Of a DNA stretch of 64,000 nucleotides, positions 10,807 to 21,980 are shown in pieces. The stretch lies in assembly GCA_037976565.1 (NCBI GenBank), contig CP137679.1, positions 31,315,764 to 31,379,763 on the forward strand. The letters are read 5' to 3'. Under the pieces are notes generated by a model that was given only the letters and a program-made list of their open reading frames with translations, searched no databases and was not told the DNA's origin. The DNA is from Mesocentrotus franciscanus (Eukaryota > Echinodermata > Echinoidea > Camarodonta > Strongylocentrotidae). Every line of letters starts with the position of its first letter. The stretch's first letter is position 1. Made by a program: the position numbers and the translations under genes.

Positions 10807-11300
10807 GGGATATTTTGTCCAATAAACGAATCAAACAAAGACACCCACCCCATTAAAAAAGTGATGAAAGAACGATGTGGGCCTATTTATAAGCGATACT
10901 TTGTAGGGCTGACAAAGAAGCAAAGAAGAGAAAGGAAAAGAAATGTCATCAAGTACTGTTTATTGAAAACATTCTGAATTGAAAATAATCAGTGAGATCG
11001 TGACTCGTAAGAAATGAAAACGTACAAGTTTGAGACATGAATTAAACTGGATAATAGAGAGAGTGAAAAGGAAAAAAGGAGAGCGCAAATTGGATAGTCA
11101 TAGAAAGTGGGGAATAGTGGATTAAAATGTGATTATAAATAAATACAATTCTATAATGTCCTTATGTTGTCATGTGGTTGTTATTTGGAGAAGTATACAT
11201 GTACTTGCTAAAAAAACATCAACGGAACATCTCTCTGTTTAGTTTACATATAGATAAACATTATGCTTATTTCACAACATTCCTTTGCTAACCCGTTACT

Positions 11301-11506
11301 CTCTCTCTCTCTCTCTCTCCCTCCCTCTCCCTCCCTCTCCCTCTCCCTCCCTCTCCCTCTCCCTCCTCTCCTCTCCCTCTCCCTCTCCCTCTCTCACCCT
11401 CCCCATATTATATCTCTTTATCTCCCCAAAAAAAATCTCTCTCTAAATAGTAATCCCTCCACTCGTCTTACCCCCCTTCCCTCTCTCCTCCTTCTCTATC
11501 TATGCC

Positions 11507-11541
<35 letters not shown>

Positions 11542-11576
11542 TCTCCCTCCCTCTCTCCCTCCCTCTCTCTCTCTAT
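11301..11576 (+). repeat. CT/CCT-rich microsatellite cluster
   Basis: Two CT/CCT tracts (11301-11397 and 11507-11576) are joined by C/T-rich sequence. There is no gene here. Confidence 0.9.
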
Positions 11577-14049
11577 CTTATAGTTTTCAATTCATTCTTA
11601 TTTGCACGTCTTTCAAGTATCCATCGTCTTTCATACCATTTATCGTCATTTTGTGGCCCAAAGAACGAACCATTCTGTCTCGCTCGCTACCTGCAATTTT
11701 ATGTTGCCACTTTGCTCTTTTCTCTTGTAAGCACCCTGTCTAGGAATGTCCAAGGTTGTCTGACCGTTTTTTTTTGTAGTTCCTTTTCAAGAATACAAAT
11801 CATCGGTCCCCGGGGACTGACCATTCGCGTAACATGATCTATTGGTCGTAGCGAGGGCCGTGCTTCGGGGCGGCACTCCGCTGACCGACCGCTCAACGGG
11901 TATCGTTTCGATCACACTCCCTTTCTTCTTTTCTTTCAGAAACTGTAGTGCACAGATTCAATAATAGTATTTTTTCTCTCACTTTTCCTCGAGGTTATTG
12001 TGACGTAATGAAGGTCGTAACCTTGGAGGGATTCTTGAGCCGTTGGAGACACATTTTGGGGACAATGCCCTCGGTTTCCAGCGCAGAAATGCGCTAATCA
12101 ATTTTGATGGTTTTACCCGATAATGATGTCTGAAATCAGACATGATGAGGAACTTTGAAAAGAATTTTACCCAAAAAGGTTCCTTCTATTTATATCTTAC
12201 TAAAATCGAAATACCAAATGTGCATATCACAATGTGCAATTTTTTTTCAAAATCAGAAAATACACAATCTGTCTAATTTTCCTAACCTAAGGTTCATAAC
12301 AGTTCGAGTTTTGTTTCAAGTTAATCAACTAATTTGCGGAGATTACTTCAAGAAGAATTTGATATACTGCCAAATCATAATGATAGAAAGCATACCATCT
12401 TTGCAAAATTAAACTTTGAGCAAAAGTAACAACAGAGAATTCATTTCGAATTGGCAGAAAGTAGGTGATGTTTTTGTAGCTTTGTTTAAAATGCCAATTT
12501 GATTAACGAGAAGACTTGGCAATGTTTCAAGAGAATTTCAGTTTGAATTGCTCCTGAAGTTTCGTCCATGTCGGTGAAGAGCAACAAGAGTCAAGAAACT
12601 CCGTTGTTGGACGTTGTCCATTATGATGGATTTGCGCCATCTATAGTTCATTTTAATATAATTATTTGTCTTTTCTCCCACTCCGTGGGTTCTTACCTTT
12701 CTCGTCTGCATCAGACCTTTCTTTATTCAAAACAAATCTTCGAAACAAATCTTCCTAGTTGAACGACTCCCCCTTATCTCCCCTTGCTCCTCCCGTTTAT
12801 TTCTCTTTATTTCTTTCTCCCTCACAACGTGATGGCTAACGTCATTTTATTCAATATATTTTATACATTCATCGGCCGGGAAGGGGAAAAACGAAAACAA
12901 ATCGAAACGAATGGCACCTCGAGAGTTTTTAACGAAATGTTCTAACCATTTACGTCATTCGAATTACCGCTCCGCCAGGTGTTTCATTTATGAGGAACAT
13001 TAGTTTCCAGGGAAACGTTGCGAAATAAAAAGCTTGTTGGTTAACATTAATGTTTACGACATGACATTAATGTTATGTTTCGATCATATGTGATACGAGG
13101 TAGATTCCTTTTACGACCATGGTTTTATATACATCCTCGCCTCTAAATCATCCCCGAAAACTAACCCCAAAGAAAGATTTTCTGATGCTCTGGTGAACCC
13201 ATGCATGTGTCTCCTGACACCCCTCCCAACTTTTTAGAAAAGTCAATGCATGTGAATCTACATGTTTCAAGAAGTGATTCATATCTCATCTTAATCATTA
13301 TATTATAGACAATTTTGGCTCGTTAGTTTTTGTTTTCTTTGTGATCTGCTAGTAAAGATATTTGAGTATAAAATTTCCACCATTTTCCACATGGGTCAAC
13401 TTTTGTTTCTCCTGCAATAGTTTTTTTTTCACAAGCATGTTAATGTGTCACGTTTGTACTTAAGTCTAGTCACTCGTATAGTGTAGTAAAATCATATTTA
13501 AAAACGAATTCGAAAAATAAATTTGAATTAGCAAACGATCATGGATATTTCCAATAAGAAAAAACACGGTATGTCTGTTTCTGTCAATACAGTGTGTATT
13601 TTGGGAATCCCATCTCTCAACCGCTTATAATACAGGGGTCTGTGTCTCTGTGACGTTATGAATTATTATAAAAGGCTTACAGTCATATTTTTATTAAAAG
13701 CTATCAATAGGCCTACATTATATTTCATGACAAGTTAGTTACGCCCATATATTGTTATGACCTCAGTCCGTTTGATGTTTTTATTCATCCTTTTTCTTTT
13801 TCAAAATGCTTCCTTCTTGAAATAAGCTAAATAAACGGTAGTTACTCCTACGTAATGGTTTGTACTTTTAATACACGGAAAAATCAAGACTTAGCTTGAT
13901 GCCTTATGAATTTTTATACACGATTAACCAAGATGACATATTTCATAACAAAAATGGATAAATACAGCTGTTAGGGCTATGGTAATGCTTTAGATAAAGG
14001 TCTAGCCTTTCATTCAAAGTATACACTATGGACTGTGGTAATGAGATCC

Positions 14050-14440
14050 TGTCTGTCCATATCTCATTTTAACGAATTATAGAAGCTGTGGTACACCAGC
14101 TCATCCCTCACGCTAACGAACGTCCCTCTATTGTTGGCTCTTGCCCTAAGATCTTCGTCCGACCTTGGCCCGTTACGTAACTCTCTAATTGCCGAGTGAT
14201 AAATTCGGGAGACGATGTGCAAGGGCACGTCGAAATTAATGATTAGGGAGACAGCCGCGAATGTTATCGTGCTTGCGCACACATCACGTAAGCTCATTTC
14301 CCCTTACCCTCAGCGGTCAGCCAAGCCACCCGCTGCTGCCCGGGGACGCTGCCCGCCCGCGCCCCCATGCGACATCTTATCACGGCTGTGACGTAACACC
14401 AAGGACGCGTATGTTTCCAATCGATGCAAAGCGCATTGTG
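14050..14440. promoter_or_regulatory. GC-rich candidate regulatory patch in intron 3
   Basis: This segment is of high complexity and more GC-rich than the rest of the intron. It includes GTTACGTAAC (14173-14182, palindromic C/EBP-PAR type), TGTGACGTAACACC (around 14387, CRE-like), TTAATGATTA (homeodomain-like) and CTTATCAC (GATA-like). The minus-strand frame of 77 codons at 14064-14297 resembles nothing I know. It might be an enhancer or an unrecognised exon; confidence is low for both. Confidence 0.25.
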
Positions 14441-15891
14441 CACATTTTCTTTTGCACGAATTGATTTTTTTCTCCAGCGGCTGTTGCGCCCATTGTGTCA
14501 GCAGAGCATAATATCGTGCAAGAAATGACCTGTCTGGGGGTTGTAATAGCGAATAGCGGCACGTCTATTATGGAACACGACATTCTACCTTGCACACTTG
14601 TCTGAAAAAGAATATGGCTCTGCTGGCAACAATCTCACTCGGGCGAGGTCAAAGAGATAGAATAGGCTAGAGTTAATGTCACTAATGATGAAGTTTGGTT
14701 AAAGGAATGGAATTGATTGGGTTCGCTGTGCCTTGACATCTTTTTAATGGGATAGTTCTGAGAATGAACAAAACATTTTAGTTTAAACTAACTATGAATA
14801 AATAGGATTCGATTCCATTTTTTAGGGGAACTGTATGCACAGGGACCATGATGGTATTTTGTGGTAGATCTAATGTCGTCTCGTTTTTCAGCCCTTAATC
14901 CTCATTATTTATACGGTTTATAACATCATGGAATATAATTGATAGGAGCACACCAGTGTCTAGTGAAGAAGGGAAACAAAACAAAATCGGCTTTGCCAGT
15001 GTAAAAATGAAGAGCGTTTAACGGTGTCCGGTTAGGCATTTATAATGGGTGGGTTTAGGGGTACTACGGGGGCGGGGCAGGAGGTTACGGAAGATGAAAA
15101 TGAATGGTGAGTTGGAAGAGACCATGAAATATATATATATATACATTCCAAGAGCAGATGTCCAACTAAGTAGTGCCCTCTGACATCAACGATCAATGAA
15201 AAAAATGAATTTTTTTAATGAAAAATAGAGCGTAACTTTCCATCTCCTGTTTTAAGCTATAAATAGGACAAATTATGCTGTATGATTGTGCCACTATACC
15301 TGTTCTAGAATGATATAGGGCCAATAAGTTTCAAAACAAAGCTATGAAAGTTCAATTCAATATGGGGATGGGGTCAGGTGGCAATAATTATGTTGTTACA
15401 AGTTTTTTTTTTCTTTTAAATAATGGGAAATATAAATGCCCAGCATGAGGATAGATTTGTATTCTATTTATCTTTGGAAGTTTTGTACTATCTAGGTAAC
15501 ATTTTCCTTCGGCTTGATCCCCTTTTTACGCCAAAATGTTGCAAATATTTCTTAGGTGAGAAAAACAAAACAAAAACAAACGACACTAAACTAATAACAT
15601 CACCAAAAACATAGTTTCGATCTGTCTAACAAACTAAGAGCCTTCGTGTAGCCAAGTTTCACGAATTTATTTGTTAAAGTGTAGATAAACACTGAACAGT
15701 GAAGAATAATACAGCATAATTACATGAACATTAAACTGTGGGAGGATGGGGAATAAACATGGGAATTGCCAAGGCGAAAACAATTTCATTCGGCGGAGAT
15801 TAATTTCAATCTAAAAGAAAAGAAGAGAAATGGTCCCAAGGAAGATTCGATTAGAAACTGTAAAGCTGTCAAGCCTTCCTTTCTGTGTGAG

Positions 15892-16858
15892 TTAAAGATA
15901 AAGTTGGGTTCTGGCCACCAATATGATACTGCATGAAACTGTCTGGAACTGAAAGCAATTTTGGAGGTTTATTTTATATTTTCTTACGAATTGGTGTTAA
16001 AGATACTATGTCGCATTTGCAGCCAACATCAAATTCTGTAGAACTTTGCAGGAATTATGAACATGTCACGTACACGTATGTCCTATCTGTGAAATTTAAA
16101 CGTTAGCAGCGTCCTAATATTCAAATTATGCAAGGAAACCCGTTTACTTTCTAGACTTCACTGTCAGACACTATTGAGTGACTTACTGACTTCTTTTTTT
16201 TCTTTTTTTTTTCTTTGGTAATAACATACATAACATGAGCTGTAAAGGGTACATGAGCATTTGTCTACATCAATAACCCAATTCTTGTAATGGCCAAAAT
16301 TAAAATGATTGAATCTTTGCGCAGCACAAAACGTACGACCATTCGGTACAAGGGTCTGAAAATCAGACTATTACTTTAGTGATTGCAATCACTTAAGTCG
16401 ATTCGGCAACTAATGGTCGTTATTTTCCCACTCAAAGAAATTTTCAAGCCCTTTCGTTTTGAGGGAAGTTCTAAATTAGTATTATCTTTCAAATGCCGTT
16501 GGAATTTAACCTTTTCATTTTTTTGGCCTTCAAATGGGACATAGTACCTTTAACTGTGAGGTTTCGGAATCATCAAATTGTGGATGAGAAACTGCCTCAG
16601 TCTTGGTGGAACTCGCATGCACTGTACACAAACATGGCTATATGGGACTACACGCATTTGGCATGACCGTTTTCGTCCAAATACTTCAGCTATATCTTGT
16701 CGTATTTTGAAACTGAGGGCATTTGAAGGGTAATCCTCTGCATGTGATATTTCCATAACGAAGTTCTTCCAAACTGACTTAAAGAATGAGAAAACTCACA
16801 GATTATTTCCCACCTTAACTTAACCCATGGAGCTAGAAAACAACAACCTTCTCTTGAA
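15892..16858 (+). mobile_element. MITE-C-like element interrupted by a MITE-A copy
   Basis: The left part (15892-15996) starts TTAAAGATAAAGTTGGGTTC. The right part (16554-16858) continues with GGAATCATCAAATTGTGG, CAGTCTTGGT, GCACTGTACACAAA and ATATGGGACTACACG, and ends CAACCTTCTCTTGA. These blocks follow the element at 52794-53191 in order. The middle is a complete MITE-A (15997-16553), so this is a nested insertion. The right terminal TTAA has decayed to TTGA. Confidence 0.75.
15997..16553 (+). mobile_element. MITE-A copy 1 (nested, diverged)
   Basis: The copy runs from TTAAAGATACTATGTC to GACATAGTACCTTTAA, giving inverted ends of about 26 bp with TTAA at both borders. It is the most diverged copy (for example an expanded T-rich stretch near 16193) and sits inside an older MITE-C-like element. 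Confidence 0.85.
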
Positions 16859-17192
16859 CACAATTAGGCCGCAGTGGAATATCTACTGCATAGTTGAGGG
16901 GCGACTGTGACACGTATACCTCCGATAATGTTTAATGGAAAGACTACAAGTGCGAAGGTTACCAAAATGTTTTCATCCATTTTGTGTTTTTACTAATCCC
17001 GTGAAATTAAACACATTGTTCGCAGTTAGCCCTTCAAAGTTCACTTTATCTGTATCCAAAAAAAAGAAGAAAATGATTCTGATTTGTTTGAGTAACAGGT
17101 CATAACACACTTTTGTAATTTCGTAGTACATTTAATTATTATGTACACGATGGCTTGAAGGTGCTATGCGGGCTATGCCGCTTTTGAATATG

Positions 17193-17598
17193 TTAAAGAT
17201 AAAGACCAGTTCTGGTCATGCGATTGCATTGTGAAAGAAACGTTGTGGAATCGATCAGAAAAGGTTGATCATCTAGCATATAAGTATTGGTGTGTACTGC
17301 AAGGTTCTGGAATCATCAAAATGATAAGAAATTTGGCCCAGTCTTGGTAAAGTTACAAGCACTGTACACAAAAAGATGTATATGGGACTACGCGACCACG
17401 TGCGCGATATCTATTTGGTCCCAATAGATATAATAATTTACCAAATATATCAATTATTAGGCGGTTTCCCCACTTTCCTGGCAAAATTTGTATCATCACG
17501 TATTAGTCAAAACATATTCTTTCACATGATTGGTAATGAGAGCTTCCATTTCATATTTTTGAGAGAGGGGCGTTTCAAAAACTGGTCTTTACCTTTAA
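17193..17598 (+). mobile_element. MITE-C copy, about 406 bp
   Basis: It begins TTAAAGATAAAGACCAGTTC and ends ACTGGTCTTTACCTTTAA, with TTAA at both borders. A near-identical copy in the opposite orientation lies at 49186-49582. There is no transposase; the 89-codon frame at 17376 is not conserved as a gene. Confidence 0.85.
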
Positions 17599-17980
17599 TC
17601 TTGAAAATCAGACCAAAAGATGATGGGAAGCAAGGTTATACATGAAATAGAAAGACTATTCAAGTCTTGATGAGAATAATGATTTTATTTAAACCATTGT
17701 GAGAATGAATTTCAATTCAATTCGGGGTGGGTTTTGGGGGGATAAAACAAAGTAGTATAGTGCACGGACTAATTGTACAATTTCTACAATGTAATACTGG
17801 ATATAAAATAGGTACATCGATTTAAAAAAAATGATTATAATTAGTTGAAAAAAACATAATAATTTGAAATTGAAATCACACTTTAATAGGTGGAAAAAGC
17901 TTCAGGAAAATAATGTTATCATCGATAATTAAATGTCAAAAACAACATGAACAATTATATTTGTTATTAACGATCAAATC

Positions 17981-18514
17981 TTAAAGATACTATGTCCCTT
18001 TTGCAGCCAACATCAAATTCTGTAGAACTTTGCAGGAATTATGAATATGTCATGTATGTCCTTTCTGTGAAATTTAAACGTTAGCAGTGTCCAATATTCA
18101 AATTATGCAAGGAAACCCGTTTACTTGCTAGACTTCACTGTCAGACACTATTGAGTGACTGACTGGCTTTTTCTTCTTTGGTAATAACATACATAAAATG
18201 AGCTGTAAAGGGTACATGAGCATTTGTCTACATCAATAACCCACTTCTTGTAATGGCCAAAATTAAACTGATTGAATCTTTGCGCAGCATAAAACGTACG
18301 ACCATTCGGTACAATGGTCTGAAAAATCAGACTATTACTTACTGGCTCTATAGCTCCTAAGTCGATTCGACAACTAATAGTCGTTATTTTCCCACTTAAA
18401 GACATTTTCAAGCCCTTTTTTTAGGGACGTTCTAAATTAGTATTGTCTTTCAAATGCCGTTGGAATTTAACCTTTTCATTTTTTGGGCATGCAAATGGGA
18501 CATAGTACCTTTAA
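17981..18514 (+). mobile_element. MITE-A copy 2
   Basis: A complete 534-bp copy with ends TTAAAGATACTATGTCCC and GGGACATAGTACCTTTAA. It lies only about 380 bp from the MITE-C copy at 17193. A minus-strand open frame (18148-18411) recurs in other copies. Confidence 0.9.
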
Positions 18515-19197
18515 AAGGAACAGATTGGGAGTAAAACTATTTAATAATGTAATCATTATTACGTGTAATGCCTTTTTTTTAAATTGTTTTAAAATTAAAA
18601 CCTGGAATATACGAGGAATGGACATGTGATTCATTCGGGTTTACTTCATCGGGAACCCAGATTCTTTGCCTTGGTATATGGACAGTTGAAGTACCAAGTG
18701 CCCACTAGATGCGTATCCACAAACGGAAAGAAGGAGGGCGGTTGCTTAAGATAACTATGCTCCCATCGGCAATCCAGTATATCCAGTATTCCGCATAACA
18801 TTCTTGATTGCTCACACCATTTCTTCCATTGCAAATTGACATAAAATACTATTGGCTAAAATATACCACTGTGAGATTTTTAAATAATTTCCATGATAGT
18901 TTCCATGCCAACAAAGGAGGGGCCCTACCCCAGCTCCACTCATATTCTGTATTCGTTACTGTCAAGGTTTTCCCAAATGGCACAGCGTAAAAATGTCTAT
19001 CCTTCCCAAATATATTGGTGCAAAAAGAATGTTCTAATAGTAAATAGGCTTATTTAAACAAAGTGATGTGATTTAATAAACCAATTGTTAAGTCACGGAG
19101 AAGTAATGAATAAAGTCAATTGTAAGTCATGAAAACCATATGTTGATTTTGCTCATGTATTTCACTGTTGTTTTCTTAATATGTTCTCCTTGTTTAG

Positions 19198-19921
19198 TTG
19201 AGCCCCGAGGAGATTGAACGGATAATGTCTGGTGAGGAGTATGCTCGCGAAGAGATGAACGGACTGACCACCAAGAGCCCTAACGATGGCAGTGACGGTG
19301 TTTCCCCTACCTTCTCACCGACCTCTGTCGGGTCGAGCTCCAGTGATCACTACTTCGACTTCGCCGGAAACCCCGCCATGGCCGCCGCTGGTGTTGCCGG
19401 CATCAGCGCAGCCGAGTATGCGCGTCGCATGGAGCGCGCCGAACGCGAAGCCTCACGCAATTTGGCGCTCCTACCCGAAGTGGAAGCCCTCATCGTGGCC
19501 GAACCGACCGAACCGCTCACTCTGCCTTTCGAAGTCGCCACGAACCAACATGTCGGTTACGCGGGACTCTTTGAACTCCTCTGCAAGCTCATGGACCGGA
19601 TGCTTCATCACCAAATCCAGTGGACCAAGCGGTTGCCGTTCCAGTCAAAAATCCCGATCCCTGATTCAACATCGCTCCTGACCACTTGTCTCATCGAGCT
19701 CCTGCTGCTTGAAGTCATGCGGACGCAGCCATTGGAACTCTTTACCAAGCTTGGCCAAATCCTGGACACCTATATCCCCAGCGAGGATGAGCTGCGGAAG
19801 TTCGGGCAGAATGGACTGGAGATTATTGATGTGGCTACCAACGCCCTAGCTAGATACCGGGCTCTCAAGGTCAGTGTCCAGGAACACGTCTGCCTCAAGG
19901 TCATCTGCTTCTTAAACCCAG
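19198..19921 (+). CDS. NR6A1: NR6A1/GCNF exon: hinge and most of the ligand-binding domain
   Basis: A single 724-bp exon encodes 241 residues. It opens LSPEEIERIMSGEEYAREEM, a helix conserved in vertebrate GCNF (ISEEEIERIMSG). A poorly conserved hinge follows, rich in Ser, Gly and Ala, with a charged stretch RRMERAEREASR. The ligand-binding-like domain starts near TEPLTLPFEVA and contains FELLCKLMDRMLHHQIQWTK (helices 3-4), LPFQSKIPIPDSTSLL, CLIELLLLEV and PSEDELRKFGQNGLEIID. The exon ends ICFLNP plus one base before GTAAGT (19922). Because the exon starts in phase 0 directly after TTTAG, the first codon is TTG (Leu), not a start. In vertebrates this region is divided by more introns. GCNF has no known ligand. 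Confidence 0.95.
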
Positions 19922-20288
19922 GTAAGTCCACCAGTTTATTTGTGATTTACCTTACAATACCCCATCTATATTTATTTTAAATATAATCTAAATTCGTCCA
20001 TCAGTACCTCAACATTCAAGATTTAAGTATAATTGTCCATGTCATAGAAATTCTACCTGCCTTTGCACACTAAAGTGCAGCACCCTCTACTCACTTCTCT
20101 GGCTGAAGACATCATAATGCCGTTACCAAAGACAACTTGACAATGATACAAAATTCCACAATCCATATGTGTTATCATTTTGAACTCTTCCAATCAGAGT
20201 ATAAAAACTATTCAAAGTAAAAAAAGACATGTATGTCAATCCTTCAAGTTAAACATTCAAATTTTCTAACTTCTTCCTTCTCCTGCAG
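19922..20288 (+). other. NR6A1 intron 4
   Basis: A 367-bp intron with donor GTAAGT and acceptor TTCTCCTGCAG, phase 1. No other feature seen. Confidence 0.92.
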
Positions 20289-20527
20289 AGAATCCAAATC
20301 TGACAAAGCTGCCTGTGATCAAGGATCTAAGCAAGCAGTACTACTACGTACTACATGACCACGTGCAGCTGAACAACAACATCGCGGCCGAACGTTTCCG
20401 CGAACTTCTCATCCTTATCCCGCAGATCCGCCACCTGGCATTGAAGTGCAACGCCATATCCTTCGACAATGCACCACTTCTGTTCAAGGCCATTATGCAC
20501 GCGGGTGTGACCCCACCCAAGCGCTAG
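20289..20527 (+). CDS. NR6A1: NR6A1/GCNF terminal exon: C-terminal end of the ligand-binding domain
   Basis: The exon completes the domain with ENPNLTKLPVIKDLSKQYYY, a helix containing FRELLILIPQIRHLALKC, and PLLFKAIMHAGVTPPKR followed by TAG (20525-20527). This parallels the vertebrate GCNF end, where LPLLFKVVLHSCK is followed by only a few residues. No AF-2 activation helix (a LLxEML-type motif) follows, consistent with a constitutive repressor. One base from exon 4 completes the first Glu codon. The visible protein is about 440 residues, against roughly 480 in vertebrates. Confidence 0.95.
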
Positions 20528-21980
20528 TATTTGACTTGGGTTATATTTGTATCAAGGCGATGGAAAAGGGGCATTGGACACGCCTACTTTTCTTCACAAA
20601 ACGGATTGATAGCCGTGCATCATGATGCATTGAGCCTAAGCAATTGGACACTTTGATGACGTTGAAAACTCGCGCGTCTATTCATTTTTCCGCAGCCCCC
20701 ACCGAATACCCACCCCATTCTTTAAGCAGACAGAAACTTTAAGATGATGCGCGCTTTATTCAAGGGTGTGACCGCGGCACTTAGCTTGTATAATAATGCA
20801 ATTTACATTCACGATTTGATAAATCTTTGCCCAAAGATAAAATGTTTCAAAGCATACGGTGCTAGTGAAATCCATAGTGTTATTGACACCATGGATTTCC
20901 ATGGCGACACACATGATAGAATATGTCAATCATGTGGAAATCAATAACGTTATGCAATCACCACAATATTGGCAAGATGTTTTCAAAGATTTTTTTAATC
21001 TGATACCTTATTAATGTTATGTCACAATAATAACTATTGGACTCAATATATACCTTTTCCAATCGTGAGGGAATCACAAGCGAACTTGGTAGAAAGTGCG
21101 TAGGGCTTAAGAATGAGAAATACCAAAGTTAACGCTTCCTGACATGGGTAATATATATGTCAAACAAACGGTGAAAGAGAAGAAATGATATGCTCCTCCC
21201 ACGCTAACCCTATACGATGCTGAATCCCAGTATAATCTTTTTTCCAACAAGTGTTAATGAAAACAGAATGATCTGTTAATTATCATAATATTAATACTTG
21301 CAGATTTAAATGCATGTTATAAATTGCCGTAGAACATGAAGCAGTGTCATATCTCAATGGTGGGATTATGATAGTAAAGTATAGCGCCTGCAAATATTAA
21401 AATGTATTTAAAATAGAGGTGTATAAAATTATGTGTGAAAGGATGCGCATAGCGCAGTCCATGGTGTTCATGTATTTTAGAAGAATAGTGGTGTCAAATT
21501 ACTAAAGAGGCCCGCAGTACAAACACCACCACATGCGTTAAACATGCTCAAAACATAGTTTTGTGTAACTTATTTCAACCGTTGTTAATGGAACTGTTAA
21601 AAAGGTGAGCTAATACTTATATTAAGTGATATAAATAATGGCAGAAACTCGTTCACTAACGTTTTATCCACCAATGTAAATAGGTTTTTGAGTAGTAAAA
21701 CAAGATATAGCTGTGTATTTTTTGCTTATACTTCGTATTAAAATATTATGTGGATGTGTGTGTTAATAGATAAGTACATTGTTAAAAGTTTGTAGAGTTG
21801 AAGTATTCAATATGTATGTTGTGCTTAATAATTGATTCGTGCGTGTCAGTATTTCATTCTAATGAAATTATATCAGTTTTATCACTGTTCATAGTTCTTT
21901 TGCGTATATATGATGATGATGGTGATAATAATCACAAAATACGACGTCTATAACGTCGAAAGTGGCGTGTGTAAAATAAA
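20528..21980 (+). other. NR6A1: NR6A1 3' untranslated region (proximal form)
   Basis: No further coding exon is seen after the stop. The AT-rich sequence runs to a possible poly(A) signal. Frames inside it, such as 20744-20947, look like chance. The true end is uncertain. Confidence 0.5.
21975..21980 (+). terminator. candidate proximal poly(A) signal AATAAA
   Basis: AATAAA lies 1.45 kb after the NR6A1 stop, followed within 40 bases by T/G-containing sequence (TTTATATTTGTCATG). A plausible cleavage site. Confidence 0.45.

Larger units (their letters stand above)
9315..19197 (+). other. NR6A1 intron 3
   Basis: The largest intron (9.9 kb) lies between the DNA-binding region and the hinge. It holds a TA-flanked MITE, a polypurine tract, CT tracts, a GC-rich candidate regulatory patch and several TTAA-flanked elements. 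I see nothing to report in 9800-10560, 10860-11290, 11600-14040, 14600-15880, 16870-17190 and 18520-19190 beyond unique AT-rich sequence. The acceptor is CTCCTTGTTTAG (to 19197). Confidence 0.9.

Noticed and set aside
10398..10856. 151-codon minus-strand Ser/Pro frame and plus-strand Lys/Glu frames
   Set aside because: They come from the polypurine tract and have no domain or splice support.
20744..20947. 67-codon frame after the NR6A1 stop
   Set aside because: It lies in the presumed 3' UTR and has no family resemblance or splice sites.
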